A stretch of 54,777 nucleotides of DNA from an uncultured Intestinimonas sp. (GTDB lineage Bacteria; Bacillota; Clostridia; Oscillospirales; Oscillospiraceae): the NCBI RefSeq assembly GCF_944387245.1, contig NZ_CALXEE010000005.1, positions 1 to 54,777 on the forward strand, given 5' to 3'. A program made the position numbers and the translations under genes. Positions 1-8,129 of this stretch are shown here, piece by piece; position 1 is the stretch's first letter, and the number at the start of each line of letters is the position of its first letter. A model generated the notes under the pieces. The model saw nothing but the letters and a program-made list of their open reading frames with translations. It searched no databases and was not told the origin of the DNA.

Positions 1-33
1 GCCCTCAGCGGAGAGCACATTGACATCCTGTAA
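1..33 (+). CDS. C-terminal end of an unidentified gene (partial)
   Basis: Frame 1 from the window edge reads ALSGEHIDIL then TAA at 31-33, followed directly by a terminator hairpin. This looks like the 3' end of a plus-strand gene that starts outside the window. Ten residues are too few to identify it; the reading is supported only by the open frame and the terminator placement. Confidence 0.45.
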   Translation, partial: ALSGEHIDIL

Positions 34-44
34 GCCGGATATGC

Positions 45-82
45 AAAACGGCCGCGCCTTTGAAAAGGCGCGGCCGTTTTTT
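45..82. terminator. Bidirectional rho-independent terminator
   Basis: A 16-bp perfect stem (AAAACGGCCGCGCCTT, loop TGAA, complement) is flanked by A and T runs. It lies between convergent genes: the plus-strand tail ending at 33 and the minus-strand lipoprotein gene ending at 86. Confidence 0.85.
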
Positions 83-85
83 GTT

Positions 86-793
86 TCAGTAGGGCAGGAT
101 CAGGGCAGAGAGGTTGGAGAAGTCGTTATTGCCCATGGTGTAGAGCCCGTCGTCGTCGGGGGCCACCAGCACCAGAATGCTCTCCACATCGCCGTAGCCC
201 ACAAGGCCCAGCCGGCTCCGGCACAACTCCACAATGCCGTTGGCCCAAGCGTTTTCATACTCGGTCTGGAGGCTCGTCTGCTCCTCCGCCGACAGATCGT
301 CCAGGTCCACATCGGCGTACTGCTCGGTAAACTGGGTCTGGAAATCAGACAGGGCATCCTCCCGGACCTGGATGAAGAGGTCCATGGGCCGCACCGACAC
401 CTCCACGGCGTACCGGGTGTCGTCCAGGGCCACCGCCTGCCGGACGGTGTACTGGGCCTTGGCCGACACCTCGGCCAGCAGGTCCAGGGCCGACTGGCGG
501 GTCTCCTCGGTGAGGAGGCTGTCGTTGAGGTCGAACTGGTAGGCAAAACGCCGGTACTCCTCGTTCAGGGAGGCCTCATAGGCGTCCTGGGCCTCCCCGT
601 CGGTCAGGTCCACCAGCTCCAGAAAGGCGTTGTCCCAGGTGCCCTTGTAGGTCTCGTCCAGCACCCCCTGCACATAGGCGGTGGCGTCAAAGGCGGTCAT
701 GGTCTCCCCCTGGCAGGCGGTGAGGGACAGGCCCAGCACCAGGGCCGCCCCGGCGGCGCCCCAGCGGCGGATGGTACGCCCTCTCACCGGCAC
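86..793 (-). CDS. Predicted lipoprotein of unknown function
   Basis: 235 residues. After a basic N-terminus (PVRGRTIRRW) comes a hydrophobic stretch ending in lipobox-like LSLTAC, so the mature protein is probably lipid-anchored outside the membrane at the Cys. The rest is acidic, helical in character and rich in Asp, Glu and Gln, with no enzymatic motif that I recognise. The start is a GTG at 791-793. It overlaps the end of the dipeptidase gene by 10 bp and is the last gene of an operon regulator - dipeptidase - lipoprotein. A role linked to peptide scavenging is a guess from context only. Confidence 0.75.
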   Translation of the reverse strand: MPVRGRTIRRWGAAGAALVLGLSLTACQGETMTAFDATAYVQGVLDETYKGTWDNAFLELVDLTDGEAQDAYEASLNEEYRRFAYQFDLNDSLLTEETRQSALDLLAEVSAKAQYTVRQAVALDDTRYAVEVSVRPMDLFIQVREDALSDFQTQFTEQYADVDLDDLSAEEQTSLQTEYENAWANGIVELCRSRLGLVGYGDVESILVLVAPDDDGLYTMGNNDFSNLSALILPY

Positions 794-2196
794 AGCTCCG
801 CGATGGCCTGGGTGAAGATCTTGCAGGAGAGGAGGAGGTTTTTGATGCTGGCCTGCTCGTCGGCGGCGTGCATCTTGGGGTCGAAGCCGGGGAAGTCGCA
901 GCCAAAGGCCACGCCGCCGGGGATGTCGTGGACGTAGGTGCCGCCGCCGATGGCGATGGGCTTGGGGTCCTTCACCCCGGTATAGGTGGAGTAGCAGTTC
1001 AGCAGGGTCTGCACCAGGGGGGAGCCGGCCTCCACACAGTGGACGGTGGTCATATCAGGGGAGCCGGTGACGGCGATGCCGTGGGCGGCAAAGCTGGCCT
1101 CGCAGGCCTTCTTGCAGTTCTCCTCATTGGCGCACAGGGGGAAACGCACGTCGAACTTGGCGGTGAAGCCGGTCTCGGTGAGCTTCATGATGGCCAGGTT
1201 CAGGGTGAGGGGGCCGGACTCGGCGTCCTCCTGGGCGATGCCCAGGGCCTTGCCCCGGTTATCGCCGAAGGGGAAGAGTTCATGCATGGCCTTGACGGCC
1301 TTGGTGGAGCCGCAGTCGGCCAGCTCCAGACCGGAGAGGACCTCCAGCAGGGCGGCGATGGCGTTGATGCCGTCGTCGGGAGAGGCGGCGTGGGCGTTCT
1401 TGCCGGCGCAGTGGATATGGCAGCCGCTGGCGGAGCCATTGACGGTAAAGACGGCGCCGGTACGGGCGGACACGGCGTCGCAGAGGGTCTGGACGTCGGC
1501 GGGGAAGATCCTCAGCACCATGGCCTCGGCCTCCGGGGGCACCACGTTGGTGCGGAAACCGCCGGTCATGGCAGCCACCCGGGGCAGAGCGGCGCTCTGC
1601 TCCCACTGGGCGCCGAAGTCGGGGTGATAGTGGCCCTTCTCGATGTTGATGACAGGGAAGTCGGCGTCGGGGGTGAAGGCATAGGGGGCGTAGGGCTCCT
1701 TGCTGTAATAGTAGGCGATGTCCTCAGAGCCGCTCTCCTCGTCGGTACCCAGAATCATCCGCACGTTGGCGGTGAGGGGCAGGCCCAGGTCCCGGACGGC
1801 CTTCATGGCCAGCAGGGCGCACACCACGGGGCCCTTGTCGTCGCTGACGCCCCGGCCATAGAGCATGCCGTCCTTTTCCACACAGGTGTAGGGGTCGGTG
1901 GACCAGCCGGAGCCCTCCCCCACCACGTCCAGGTGGCCCAGGATGTGCAGTCGGGTCTCCTTGTCGTTGAGGTCGGCCAGGCCCACGTAGTGGTCGTAGT
2001 CGGTGGTGGTGAAGCCCAGCTCGGCGCAGAGCTTCAGGGCCTCGTCCAGGGCGGCGGCGGGGCCGGCGCCGAAGGGCTTGCCGGGCTCGGCCTCCCCCTT
2101 CACGCTCTTCACGGCCACCAGCCGGGAGATGGCGGCCACCAGCTCCCGCTCCCGGGCGGGGTCGCTCCAATAGGCTTCGATCTTTTCCTGATACAT
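784..2196 (-). CDS. M20 family dipeptidase (PepV/Sapep-like)
   Basis: About 470 residues, the usual length for PepV-type cytosolic metallo-dipeptidases, which release amino acids from dipeptides. Visible family motifs: HLDVVGEGSGW (first metal ligand region), GRGVSDDKGP (bridging Asp), GTDEESGSEDI (catalytic and metal Glu) and a C-terminal GGGTYVHDIPGGVAFG segment carrying the last His. A lid/dimerisation domain lies between. The ATG at 2194-2196 is preceded by GGAAGGA; an in-frame extension upstream is out-of-character sequence without an RBS and was dropped. It follows the PAS/HTH regulator gene by 47 bp and overlaps the lipoprotein gene downstream, so it is the central gene of a three-gene operon. 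Confidence 0.92.
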   Translation of the reverse strand: MYQEKIEAYWSDPARERELVAAISRLVAVKSVKGEAEPGKPFGAGPAAALDEALKLCAELGFTTTDYDHYVGLADLNDKETRLHILGHLDVVGEGSGWSTDPYTCVEKDGMLYGRGVSDDKGPVVCALLAMKAVRDLGLPLTANVRMILGTDEESGSEDIAYYYSKEPYAPYAFTPDADFPVINIEKGHYHPDFGAQWEQSAALPRVAAMTGGFRTNVVPPEAEAMVLRIFPADVQTLCDAVSARTGAVFTVNGSASGCHIHCAGKNAHAASPDDGINAIAALLEVLSGLELADCGSTKAVKAMHELFPFGDNRGKALGIAQEDAESGPLTLNLAIMKLTETGFTAKFDVRFPLCANEENCKKACEASFAAHGIAVTGSPDMTTVHCVEAGSPLVQTLLNCYSTYTGVKDPKPIAIGGGTYVHDIPGGVAFGCDFPGFDPKMHAADEQASIKNLLLSCKIFTQAIAELCR

Positions 2197-2243
2197 TGCT
2201 GATCCTTCCTTTCCAGCGGAGGGACTTCCCTCCGTCTGCTGTT

Positions 2244-2885
2244 TCATTGAGATGCTTCTCCGTCCTTCCTGGCCAGCTCGTCCAGGTACTTGTAGACCGT
2301 GTAGCGGCTCACCCCCAGGCGGCGGGAGACAAAGGGTACGCTCTTGCGGTAGGAGAAGGCGTTTTTCTGCTCCAGCATGGCCACCAGCTTGAGCCGGTCG
2401 GCCTTGCCCAGGGCGTCCACCGGCTTGCCCAGGGCGGCCAGGCACTCGTCAAAAAGGTCGCTGAGGGCGCTGTCGCCCCCCTGCCACAAGGCCGTCTTTA
2501 GGTCGGCCTCGGCGCTCATCAGATCCACCAGGATGCGGTTGGCGTACACCAGGGAGGTGTAGTCAAAGTTGATGCCCAGGGCCAGGTTGTAGTCCTCTCC
2601 GATGAGGTGAAAGGTGGAGGACTTGATCTGGGCCCCGGAAGGGGTGGTGGCGTACAGGTTGACCTGGTCGCTGGTCCGGGCCTCCGGCTCCAGCTCCCGG
2701 TCGGTGCCCAGAATGTCCAGAGTGGACCCCACAGTGCGGCCGGAGACGTGGCCGTTATAGATACTCAGGATGGGATGGCTGGGCACTCCCATATCGTGGA
2801 CCAGGGTCTCGCAGGAGGACCCGAACATCTCAGCGATGCCCCGGGCCGCCCGGTCCAAAAATTCAAAGGCTTCCTCGCGGGTCAT
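2244..2885 (-). CDS. YheO-like PAS/HTH transcriptional regulator
   Basis: 213 residues from the ATG at 2885. The N-terminal two thirds resembles the PAS-like domain of YheO regulators (LVHDMGVPSHPILSIYNGHV; STFHLIGEDYNLALGINFDYT). The C-terminus ends with a small helix-turn-helix (FVSRRLGVSRYTVYKYLDEL), as in the YheO/DauR family. These are DNA-binding proteins thought to sense small metabolites. It is first in an operon with an M20 dipeptidase and a lipoprotein, and its promoter contains a short palindrome, so autoregulation of the operon is plausible. An upstream in-frame ATG at 2936 is possible but a GGAGG lies between the two. Confidence 0.85.
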   Translation of the reverse strand: MTREEAFEFLDRAARGIAEMFGSSCETLVHDMGVPSHPILSIYNGHVSGRTVGSTLDILGTDRELEPEARTSDQVNLYATTPSGAQIKSSTFHLIGEDYNLALGINFDYTSLVYANRILVDLMSAEADLKTALWQGGDSALSDLFDECLAALGKPVDALGKADRLKLVAMLEQKNAFSYRKSVPFVSRRLGVSRYTVYKYLDELARKDGEASQ

Positions 2886-2954
2886 GGCGGACTGCCCGCC
2901 CTCCTTTCCGCCCCGGCATCGGGGCACGTTCTGCACCAGACATTGGCAGACATT

Positions 2955-2983
2955 ATTTTACCCACAGGCTGTGGAAAATGCAA
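2955..2983 (-). promoter_or_regulatory. Sigma-A-type promoter with internal palindrome
   Basis: On the minus strand TTGCAT (2978-2983), a 17-bp spacer and TAAAAT (2955-2960) precede the regulator operon. The spacer holds CCACAG-G-CTGTGG (2962-2974), a 6-bp-arm palindrome placed where a repressor would block polymerase. Confidence 0.6.
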
Positions 2984-2987
2984 GGCC

Positions 2988-3503
2988 TCATCCCAGGGCA
3001 AACTGGCAGAGCTTCTTTTCCTCCCCCGGACGAATCTTGATGGAGCGGATCTGGTTCCCCTCGGGAACACACAGCCGCAGCCCCGCCAGCTCCGGCGACT
3101 GCTCCAGATCCCCCACCACAAAGAGGAGGACCTGCTTGCCCTGGAAGTGCAGGGAAGAGAGGTAGTTCTTCAGTGGCCGGCCCACCTCCCCCATATAGAC
3201 GCTGCCGCCGAAAACGAGCAGGTCATAGCTCTGGGGATCGTAGCTGAGTACCGGGGAGGGGTAGTTGAGGGTGACGGTGTGGCCCGCCTTGGCCAGGGCT
3301 CGGGCCAGGGCCCAGGCGATGGCGTGGTTTCTGCCCCGGTTGGAGGGCTGGTAGATGAGCAGAACCTTCCGGGCGCCGTAACCCACCTGCTTTTCCACCG
3401 GTCGCCGGACCAGATCCCGCCGTCGGGCGGTCCAGTAGAAGACGGCGGCCAGCACCAGTCCGCCGCCCAGCAGCGTTAGAAACACGATCAGCCATGGCGA
3501 CAT
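2988..3503 (-). CDS. Membrane-anchored flavodoxin-fold protein
   Basis: About 171 residues. One N-terminal membrane segment (PWLIVFLTLLGGGLVLAAVFYW) is followed by a basic stop-transfer and a cytoplasmic flavodoxin-like domain: KVLLIYQPSNRGRNHAIA matches a flavodoxin beta1/phosphate loop, and DLLVFGGSVYMGEVGRPLKNYL matches the second FMN-loop region of menaquinone-dependent protoporphyrinogen oxidase (HemG)-type flavodoxins. An FMN electron carrier at the membrane is likely; the partner is unknown. The start is the ATG seven bases after GGAGG; an overlapping GTG two codons earlier is less well placed. It is apparently monocistronic, between the PAS/HTH operon and the glycosyltransferase gene. 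Confidence 0.75.
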   Translation of the reverse strand: MSPWLIVFLTLLGGGLVLAAVFYWTARRRDLVRRPVEKQVGYGARKVLLIYQPSNRGRNHAIAWALARALAKAGHTVTLNYPSPVLSYDPQSYDLLVFGGSVYMGEVGRPLKNYLSSLHFQGKQVLLFVVGDLEQSPELAGLRLCVPEGNQIRSIKIRPGEEKKLCQFALG

Positions 3504-3534
3504 ACCCACTCCTCCTTTCCCACATTTTCTTTGA

Positions 3535-3566
3535 AAGAGCGCGGCCCGTGACTGGGCCGCGCTCTC
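3535..3566 (-). terminator. Terminator after GT2 gene
   Basis: Perfect stem AGAGCGCGGCC(C) / (G)GGCCGCGCTCT with a six-base loop. On the minus strand it is followed by only a short T run (CTTTC), so it is a modest intrinsic terminator downstream of the glycosyltransferase gene. Confidence 0.65.
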
Positions 3567-3575
3567 TGCCTTACG

Positions 3576-4598
3576 TCAGTTGAACTTGTAAATCCGCCGG
3601 GCCAGACGGTACAGGCTCACGGAGAGCTTGCGCCCCTGATAGCCCGGGAAATTGCTCACGGCGGAAATGGCCCGGTATTTCATCTTGTGATAAATACCCG
3701 GGTCCACCGTGCGCATGTATTCCCACAGCTCGGTCTTCTTCCCCAGGGCGGCGGGTGAGCCGTCGATGAGAAGGAAGATGGAGGAGATGGTCATCATCAT
3801 GGCCAGATAGTTGAACATATACCGGCTCAGACGGCGGTGCTGGGCCGCCACCTTCCGGAGGTCGTGGGCCTCGATCATCAGCTTGGTCACCCGGACCTGC
3901 TGGTCCACCCGCTTGACCATCACCTGCTCGTTGACGCTCTGGTCGGCCCGGCCGATGAAGTAGCGGTAGAAGTCCAGGTCCATGTAGTAGAGGGTCTCCA
4001 CGAAGGGAAGGGGCTGATAGACGAAGATGTTGTCCACATAGAAGGTGTGCTTGGGCAGCTCCAGGCCGCAGTCCCGCAGCAGCTGGGTGCGGTAGAACAC
4101 CGAGTGCATCAACAGGTACTGGGAGGGCCGGAACCGGCCGATCTCCTCCCAGGTAAAGACCTTCTCCCGGGGGAATACATTGGCGTAGCGCATGACCTTC
4201 TGGGTGTTGTCCTCCACGTGCTCATAGACGTAGTTGCACACCAGCAGGTCCACGGGCTTCTCCATCTGGGAGAACTCCCGCAGCTTTTCAACGACCTTTT
4301 TCAGGGCGTCCACGTCGGCCCAGTCGTCGGAGTCCACCACCTTGTAGTAGAGGCCGGTGGCCCGGCGCAGGCCCTGGTTGACACCCTCGCCGTGGCCGCC
4401 GTTCTCCTGGTGGACCGCCTTGACGATGGTGGGGTACTCCGCCGCGTAACGGTCGGCGATGGCGCCTGTGTTGTCCTTGGAGCCGTCGTCGATGAGGATG
4501 ATCTCCACATCCTCCCCGCCCTCCAGCAGGGTCTGGATGCAGTGTTCCATATAGGCCTCGGAATTATAGCAGGGCACCGCGAATGTCAGTAATTTCAC
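3576..4598 (-). CDS. GT2 family glycosyltransferase
   Basis: About 340 residues. The N-terminal GT-A domain has the family 2 signature: LLTFAVPCYNSEAYMEHCI, then IILIDDGSKDNTG and the metal/nucleotide-sugar motif KVVDSDDW. The remainder lacks long membrane segments except a hydrophobic patch near the C-terminus. It should transfer a sugar to an envelope polysaccharide on the cytoplasmic side. The GTG start at 4596-4598 lies 8 bases after AGGAG. It begins 14 bp after the stop of the UDP-galactopyranose mutase gene and is surely co-transcribed, so UDP-galactofuranose is the likeliest donor; that is inference from context. Confidence 0.88.
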   Translation of the reverse strand: MKLLTFAVPCYNSEAYMEHCIQTLLEGGEDVEIILIDDGSKDNTGAIADRYAAEYPTIVKAVHQENGGHGEGVNQGLRRATGLYYKVVDSDDWADVDALKKVVEKLREFSQMEKPVDLLVCNYVYEHVEDNTQKVMRYANVFPREKVFTWEEIGRFRPSQYLLMHSVFYRTQLLRDCGLELPKHTFYVDNIFVYQPLPFVETLYYMDLDFYRYFIGRADQSVNEQVMVKRVDQQVRVTKLMIEAHDLRKVAAQHRRLSRYMFNYLAMMMTISSIFLLIDGSPAALGKKTELWEYMRTVDPGIYHKMKYRAISAVSNFPGYQGRKLSVSLYRLARRIYKFN

Positions 4599-4612
4599 AA
4601 AATCCGCTCCTG

Positions 4613-5773
4613 TCACTTCTGTAAAAGCCCGTCGCACAGCTCCAGAGCACGGAGGGCGATGGCGTCCATGTTGTAGTATTTATACTCGGCCAGCCGCCCC
4701 AGCAGGTGGAGGTCACCGCAGCCCTCGGCCAGGGCCCGGTACTGCTCATAGAGGGCGTTGTTCTCCGGGTTGATGATGGCGTAGTAGGGGGTCTCGCCCG
4801 CCGCGCCGGTATAGGCCCGGGAGTACTCCTTCATGATGGTGGTCACCCCGGGCAGCTCCTGGCCGGTGAGCTGCTTGTACTCGGTGATGCGGGTGTAGTC
4901 CTCGCTCACCGTATAGTTCACCGTGGCCGCCGGCTGGAACCGGTCCATGGCCAGGGTCTCAAAGCCGAAGTCCAGGGTACGGTAGGGCAGACGGCCGTAC
5001 CGGAAGCCGAAGAGCTCGTCCACCTGACCGGTGTAGATCACCGTCCCTGTGAAGGGCTCGCCGTCCAGCTTGATGCCGCCCTCGGTGAGCGCCAGCCGGT
5101 CCCGGGCGTCCACCCCCAGCTCCACGGTGATGTTCGGGTGGTCCAGGATCTTTTGGAACATGGGGGTGTAGCCCTCCAAAGGCATGCCCTGGTAGGGGTC
5201 CTGGAAATACCGGTCGTCCCGGCTCAGCAGCACGGGCACCCGGGCGGTGGTGGCCGGGTCGATCTCCTCAGGCGTCTGTCCCCACTGCTTCATGGTGTAG
5301 TGGACAAAGACGTTTTCATACACGTAGTCGGCCACCGCCTGGATCTCCGGGTCGTCGTTCTCCCGCAGCTTCAGAATGGTGACCCGGGCGCCCTCCCCGT
5401 AGGCGGCGAGGAGCTTGTCCTCCAGCCGCTGGGCCTGCTCGGCCGGGAAGGCCATGTGGAGGGAGGTCAGGTTAAAGGGGACGGGCATGTACGTGCCGTG
5501 GACGTTGGCCAGCACCCGGTGCTGGTAGTCCCGCCACTGTGTGAACCGGCTGAGCCAGTCGTACACCCGCTTGCTGGCGGTGTGGAAGATATGGGGCCCG
5601 TACTGGTGAATGAGCACGCCGCTTTTGTCCAGGCAGTCATAGGCGTTGCCGCCCACATGGTCCCGGCGCTCCAGCACCAGCACCCGCTTTCCGCCCCGCT
5701 CGGCCAGCTCCCGGGCCGCCACGGCGCCCGCATAGCCCGCGCCGATCACCAGACAGTCAAAGGTCCGCTCCAT
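4613..5773 (-). CDS. glf: UDP-galactopyranose mutase
   Basis: 386 residues, standard length. This FAD enzyme interconverts UDP-galactopyranose and UDP-galactofuranose. The N-terminal dinucleotide-binding motif GAGYAG (residues 11-16) is followed by VLERRDHVGGNAYD and YGPHIFHTA, all hallmarks of Glf. The central MKQWG, RDDRYFQDPYQGMP and VIYTGQVDELFGFRYG blocks match the substrate and flavin sites, and the C-terminal GRLAEYKYYNMDAIA block is also typical. It is first of a two-gene unit with a GT2 enzyme, indicating galactofuranose-containing surface glycan. Confidence 0.96.
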   Translation of the reverse strand: MERTFDCLVIGAGYAGAVAARELAERGGKRVLVLERRDHVGGNAYDCLDKSGVLIHQYGPHIFHTASKRVYDWLSRFTQWRDYQHRVLANVHGTYMPVPFNLTSLHMAFPAEQAQRLEDKLLAAYGEGARVTILKLRENDDPEIQAVADYVYENVFVHYTMKQWGQTPEEIDPATTARVPVLLSRDDRYFQDPYQGMPLEGYTPMFQKILDHPNITVELGVDARDRLALTEGGIKLDGEPFTGTVIYTGQVDELFGFRYGRLPYRTLDFGFETLAMDRFQPAATVNYTVSEDYTRITEYKQLTGQELPGVTTIMKEYSRAYTGAAGETPYYAIINPENNALYEQYRALAEGCGDLHLLGRLAEYKYYNMDAIALRALELCDGLLQK

Positions 5774-5910
5774 CCGTTGTCCTCACTTTCTCCGCCTCCG
5801 CCCTTCGGCAAAAAGAGGCGTGTATTCCTGTCAATGGTCTATATTTTACCACAGGAAAGTATAAAAGGGAACGAAAAAAGTCTTAAGGTTTGATGAAAAT
5901 ACCGCCCCGC

Positions 5911-6483
5911 TCAGCGGTTGGAACTAGGCTTTCCGACGGAGTTTCGGGTCACGCCCAGGAAGCTTTCGCTGTAATGCTCCATGGCCCGCTGGATGACCTC
6001 CACGGCGGCCTTCCGGTCGCTGACGTCGCCGGCTACGGCCTCCTTCCCCTCCAGCGCCTTGTAGACCGAGAAGAAGTGGGCCATCTCGTCAAAGATGTGG
6101 GCGGGCAGCTCCCAGATGTCGTTGTAGTTGTTGTAGGTGGGGTCGGAGAAGGGGATGGCGATGATCTTCTCGTCGTTCTTCCCGCCGTCCAGCATGGAGA
6201 TGAAGCCGATGGGATAGACCCGCACCAGGGTCAGGGGGTCCATGGCCTCGGAGCAGAGGACCAGCACGTCCAGCGGGTCTCCGTCGTCGCCGTAGGTGCG
6301 GGGAATGAAGCCGTAGTTGGCGGGGTAGTGGGTAGAGGTGTGGAGGACCCGGTCCAGGATGATGAGGCCGGTCTCCTTGTCCAGCTCATACTTCTTCTTG
6401 CTGCCCTTGGGAATCTCAATGACGGCCACAAAGTCCTCGGGCTTGATGCGGTCAGGGCTGATATCGTGCCAGATGTTGGACAT
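5911..6483 (-). CDS. ppa: Inorganic pyrophosphatase (family I)
   Basis: About 190 residues, typical for bacterial soluble PPase, which hydrolyses PPi to drive biosynthesis. The family signature DGDPLDV is at residues 67-73, and flanking KKYELDKETGLIILDR and NYGFIPRTYGDD are conserved active-site segments. The ATG at 6481-6483 follows AAGGAG by about 12 bases; an in-frame extension upstream has no RBS and reads unlike protein. Apparently monocistronic. Confidence 0.95.
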   Translation of the reverse strand: MSNIWHDISPDRIKPEDFVAVIEIPKGSKKKYELDKETGLIILDRVLHTSTHYPANYGFIPRTYGDDGDPLDVLVLCSEAMDPLTLVRVYPIGFISMLDGGKNDEKIIAIPFSDPTYNNYNDIWELPAHIFDEMAHFFSVYKALEGKEAVAGDVSDRKAAVEVIQRAMEHYSESFLGVTRNSVGKPSSNR

Positions 6484-6604
6484 GAGGACACGCTCCTTTT
6501 CTTTCTGAATCTCTGCCGGGCCAGGCGGCCCGGAACAGTTGTCCAGTTTATTATACCTGCTTTTCACTGGAAATACAACCGCACCCCCCACCTGTGTGAG
6601 ACAG

Positions 6605-6652
6605 AAAAAGGTAGGCGGGCGGCGCAAAATGCGCCGCCCGCCTACCTTTGAT
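6605..6652 (-). terminator. Strong terminator after the tlpA-like gene
   Basis: A 17-bp perfect GC-rich stem (AGGTAGGCGGGCGGCGC and complement), loop AAAAT, followed on the minus strand by a run of T. It ends the ccdA-tlpA transcript. Confidence 0.9.
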
Positions 6653-6662
6653 TCTGATGGAT

Positions 6663-7268
6663 TTACTCCTGGAGATGGATCAGGTCCAGTCCCTTTTGCA
6701 GGGTGTCCCCATCAATGGCCCCCACCGCCCTGGCCACTACGTAGCCCTCGGCATCAATGAAATAGGTGGTGGGCAGGGAGTAGGCACCGTAGGCCATGGC
6801 CGCCTCCGACCCGGTGTCAAAAAAGACCGGGAAGGAGAAGCCCTGCCCCTCCACGTACTCCTTGGCGGTGTCCACCGTCTCCCGGGCGCCGTCGGTCATG
6901 TTGACCATGAGGAACTGGACCTCACCGTCCAGCTCCTCCCAGGCCTCATTGAACTCCGGCATCTCGCTCTTGCAGGGAGAGCACCAGCTGGCCCAGAAGT
7001 TGAGCACGATGGGCTTGCCCACATAGTCGGAGAGCCTGACCTCCTCCCCGTCGGCGTCCTCCACGGTGAAGTCGGGGGCCTCTACCTTGGGGGGTTCGCT
7101 CTCCTGGGCGGGCTGGCCGCTCTGGGCGGGCGGGGTGGTGGGATCGGCCTGCACCGACAGCTGCTCCGGCTTTGCGTCGGCGCTGAGGCGGCTATATAGT
7201 ACAGAGGCGCCGCCGATGAAGAGGACGAACACCAGTACCAGGATCCAGACGGAACTTTTTTTCTTCAT
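6663..7268 (-). CDS. Membrane-anchored TlpA/ResA-like thiol-disulfide oxidoreductase
   Basis: 201 residues. An N-terminal signal anchor (VWILVLVFVLFIGGASVLY) precedes a Pro/Gln/Thr-rich linker and a thioredoxin-fold domain from about residue 62. The redox motif is C96-S-P-C99 in FWASWCSPCKSEMPEF, with the cis-Pro at SLPTTYFID. Such proteins reduce or isomerise extracytoplasmic disulfides using electrons delivered by CcdA. The gene follows ccdA by 15 bp on the same transcript, which supports that pairing. The substrate is unknown; no cytochrome c maturation genes are nearby. Confidence 0.9.
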   Translation of the reverse strand: MKKKSSVWILVLVFVLFIGGASVLYSRLSADAKPEQLSVQADPTTPPAQSGQPAQESEPPKVEAPDFTVEDADGEEVRLSDYVGKPIVLNFWASWCSPCKSEMPEFNEAWEELDGEVQFLMVNMTDGARETVDTAKEYVEGQGFSFPVFFDTGSEAAMAYGAYSLPTTYFIDAEGYVVARAVGAIDGDTLQKGLDLIHLQE

Positions 7269-7283
7269 GATGACGCATCCTCC

Positions 7284-7946
7284 TCAGCTTAGCACTTCCA
7301 GCAGGCGGCCCAGGGTGCCGGTGGCCATGAGCACACCGATGAGCACCAGCAGGGCGCCGCTGACCAGGTTGATGACACGGTAGTTGCGCTTGATCCAGTC
7401 AAAGGTAGACTTGAGCCTGTCGATGAGCACGGCGCTGAGCAGGAAGGGGATACCCAGGCCCAGGGAGTAGACCAGCAGCATGGCCATGCCCTCCAGCACG
7501 TGCCCCTGCTGGGAGGCCAGCAGCAGCGCCGAGCCCAGGAAGGCCCCCACACACGGGGTCCAGCCCAGAGAGAAGATGACGCCGAAGACCACTGCGGAGA
7601 AGAAGTTCATGCTCCCCGCGGCCCTGCCGTGTCCGCCGCCCTGGAAGAAGGGGAGCTTCAGGACCCCCATGTAATTGAGGCCGAACAGAATGACCACCGC
7701 GCCGGAAATCACGTTCACCGCGGTCTGGTGGCCCTTGAGGAAGCCCCCCACCGTCCCGGCCAGGGCGCCCATGGCCACAAAGACCAGAGTAAAGCCCAGC
7801 ACGAAGCCGGCGGCACCGGCCAGGGTCCGGCGGGTGGTCCGCTCGCCGCCCCCGGCGAAGTAGGTGATGTAGATGGGCAGCATCGGCAGCAGGCAAGGGG
7901 AGATGAAGGTGATGATCCCTTCCAGGAAGGAGATCAGATACTGCAT
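7284..7946 (-). CDS. ccdA: CcdA-type thiol-disulfide electron transporter
   Basis: 220 residues with about six membrane helices. It carries electrons from cytoplasmic thioredoxin across the membrane. The two conserved Cys are in ISPCLLPMLPIY (C18) and GWTPCVGAFLGS, each next to a Pro, as in the CcdA/DsbD-beta family. The RBS is AGGAGCG before the ATG. It is the first gene of a two-gene operon with the TlpA-like thioredoxin and is transcribed divergently from a Crp/Fnr-type regulator. Confidence 0.93.
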   Translation of the reverse strand: MQYLISFLEGIITFISPCLLPMLPIYITYFAGGGERTTRRTLAGAAGFVLGFTLVFVAMGALAGTVGGFLKGHQTAVNVISGAVVILFGLNYMGVLKLPFFQGGGHGRAAGSMNFFSAVVFGVIFSLGWTPCVGAFLGSALLLASQQGHVLEGMAMLLVYSLGLGIPFLLSAVLIDRLKSTFDWIKRNYRVINLVSGALLVLIGVLMATGTLGRLLEVLS

Positions 7947-7989
7947 GTTGTCACGCTCCTTTTGTTGTCTCGCTCCCGCCCAGGCGGGA

Positions 7990-8018
7990 TGACAGCGGGA
8001 CCGGATCTGTGGTACAAT
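7990..8018 (+). promoter_or_regulatory. Possible promoter of the Crp/Fnr regulator gene
   Basis: TGACAG (7990-7995), 17-bp spacer, TACAAT (8013-8018) on the plus strand, about 110 bases before the ATG. The -10 is good and the -35 weak, as expected if an activator is used. Confidence 0.4.
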
Positions 8019-8045
8019 GGCTTCGTCCGGCGGCGCTGTTCCCCC

Positions 8046-8073
8046 ATTATACCGAAAGCGCTCTGCCTGTCAA
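8046..8073 (-). promoter_or_regulatory. Promoter of the ccdA operon
   Basis: Minus-strand TTGACA (8068-8073), 16-bp spacer, TATAAT (8046-8051): both hexamers are consensus. It sits inside the leader of the divergent regulator gene, so the two transcripts overlap. Confidence 0.8.
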
Positions 8074-8129
8074 GGGGCGGATTTCCCCCGTGCAGGGCCG
8101 GACGATCTCAACCGGGCGGAGGTATCGGC

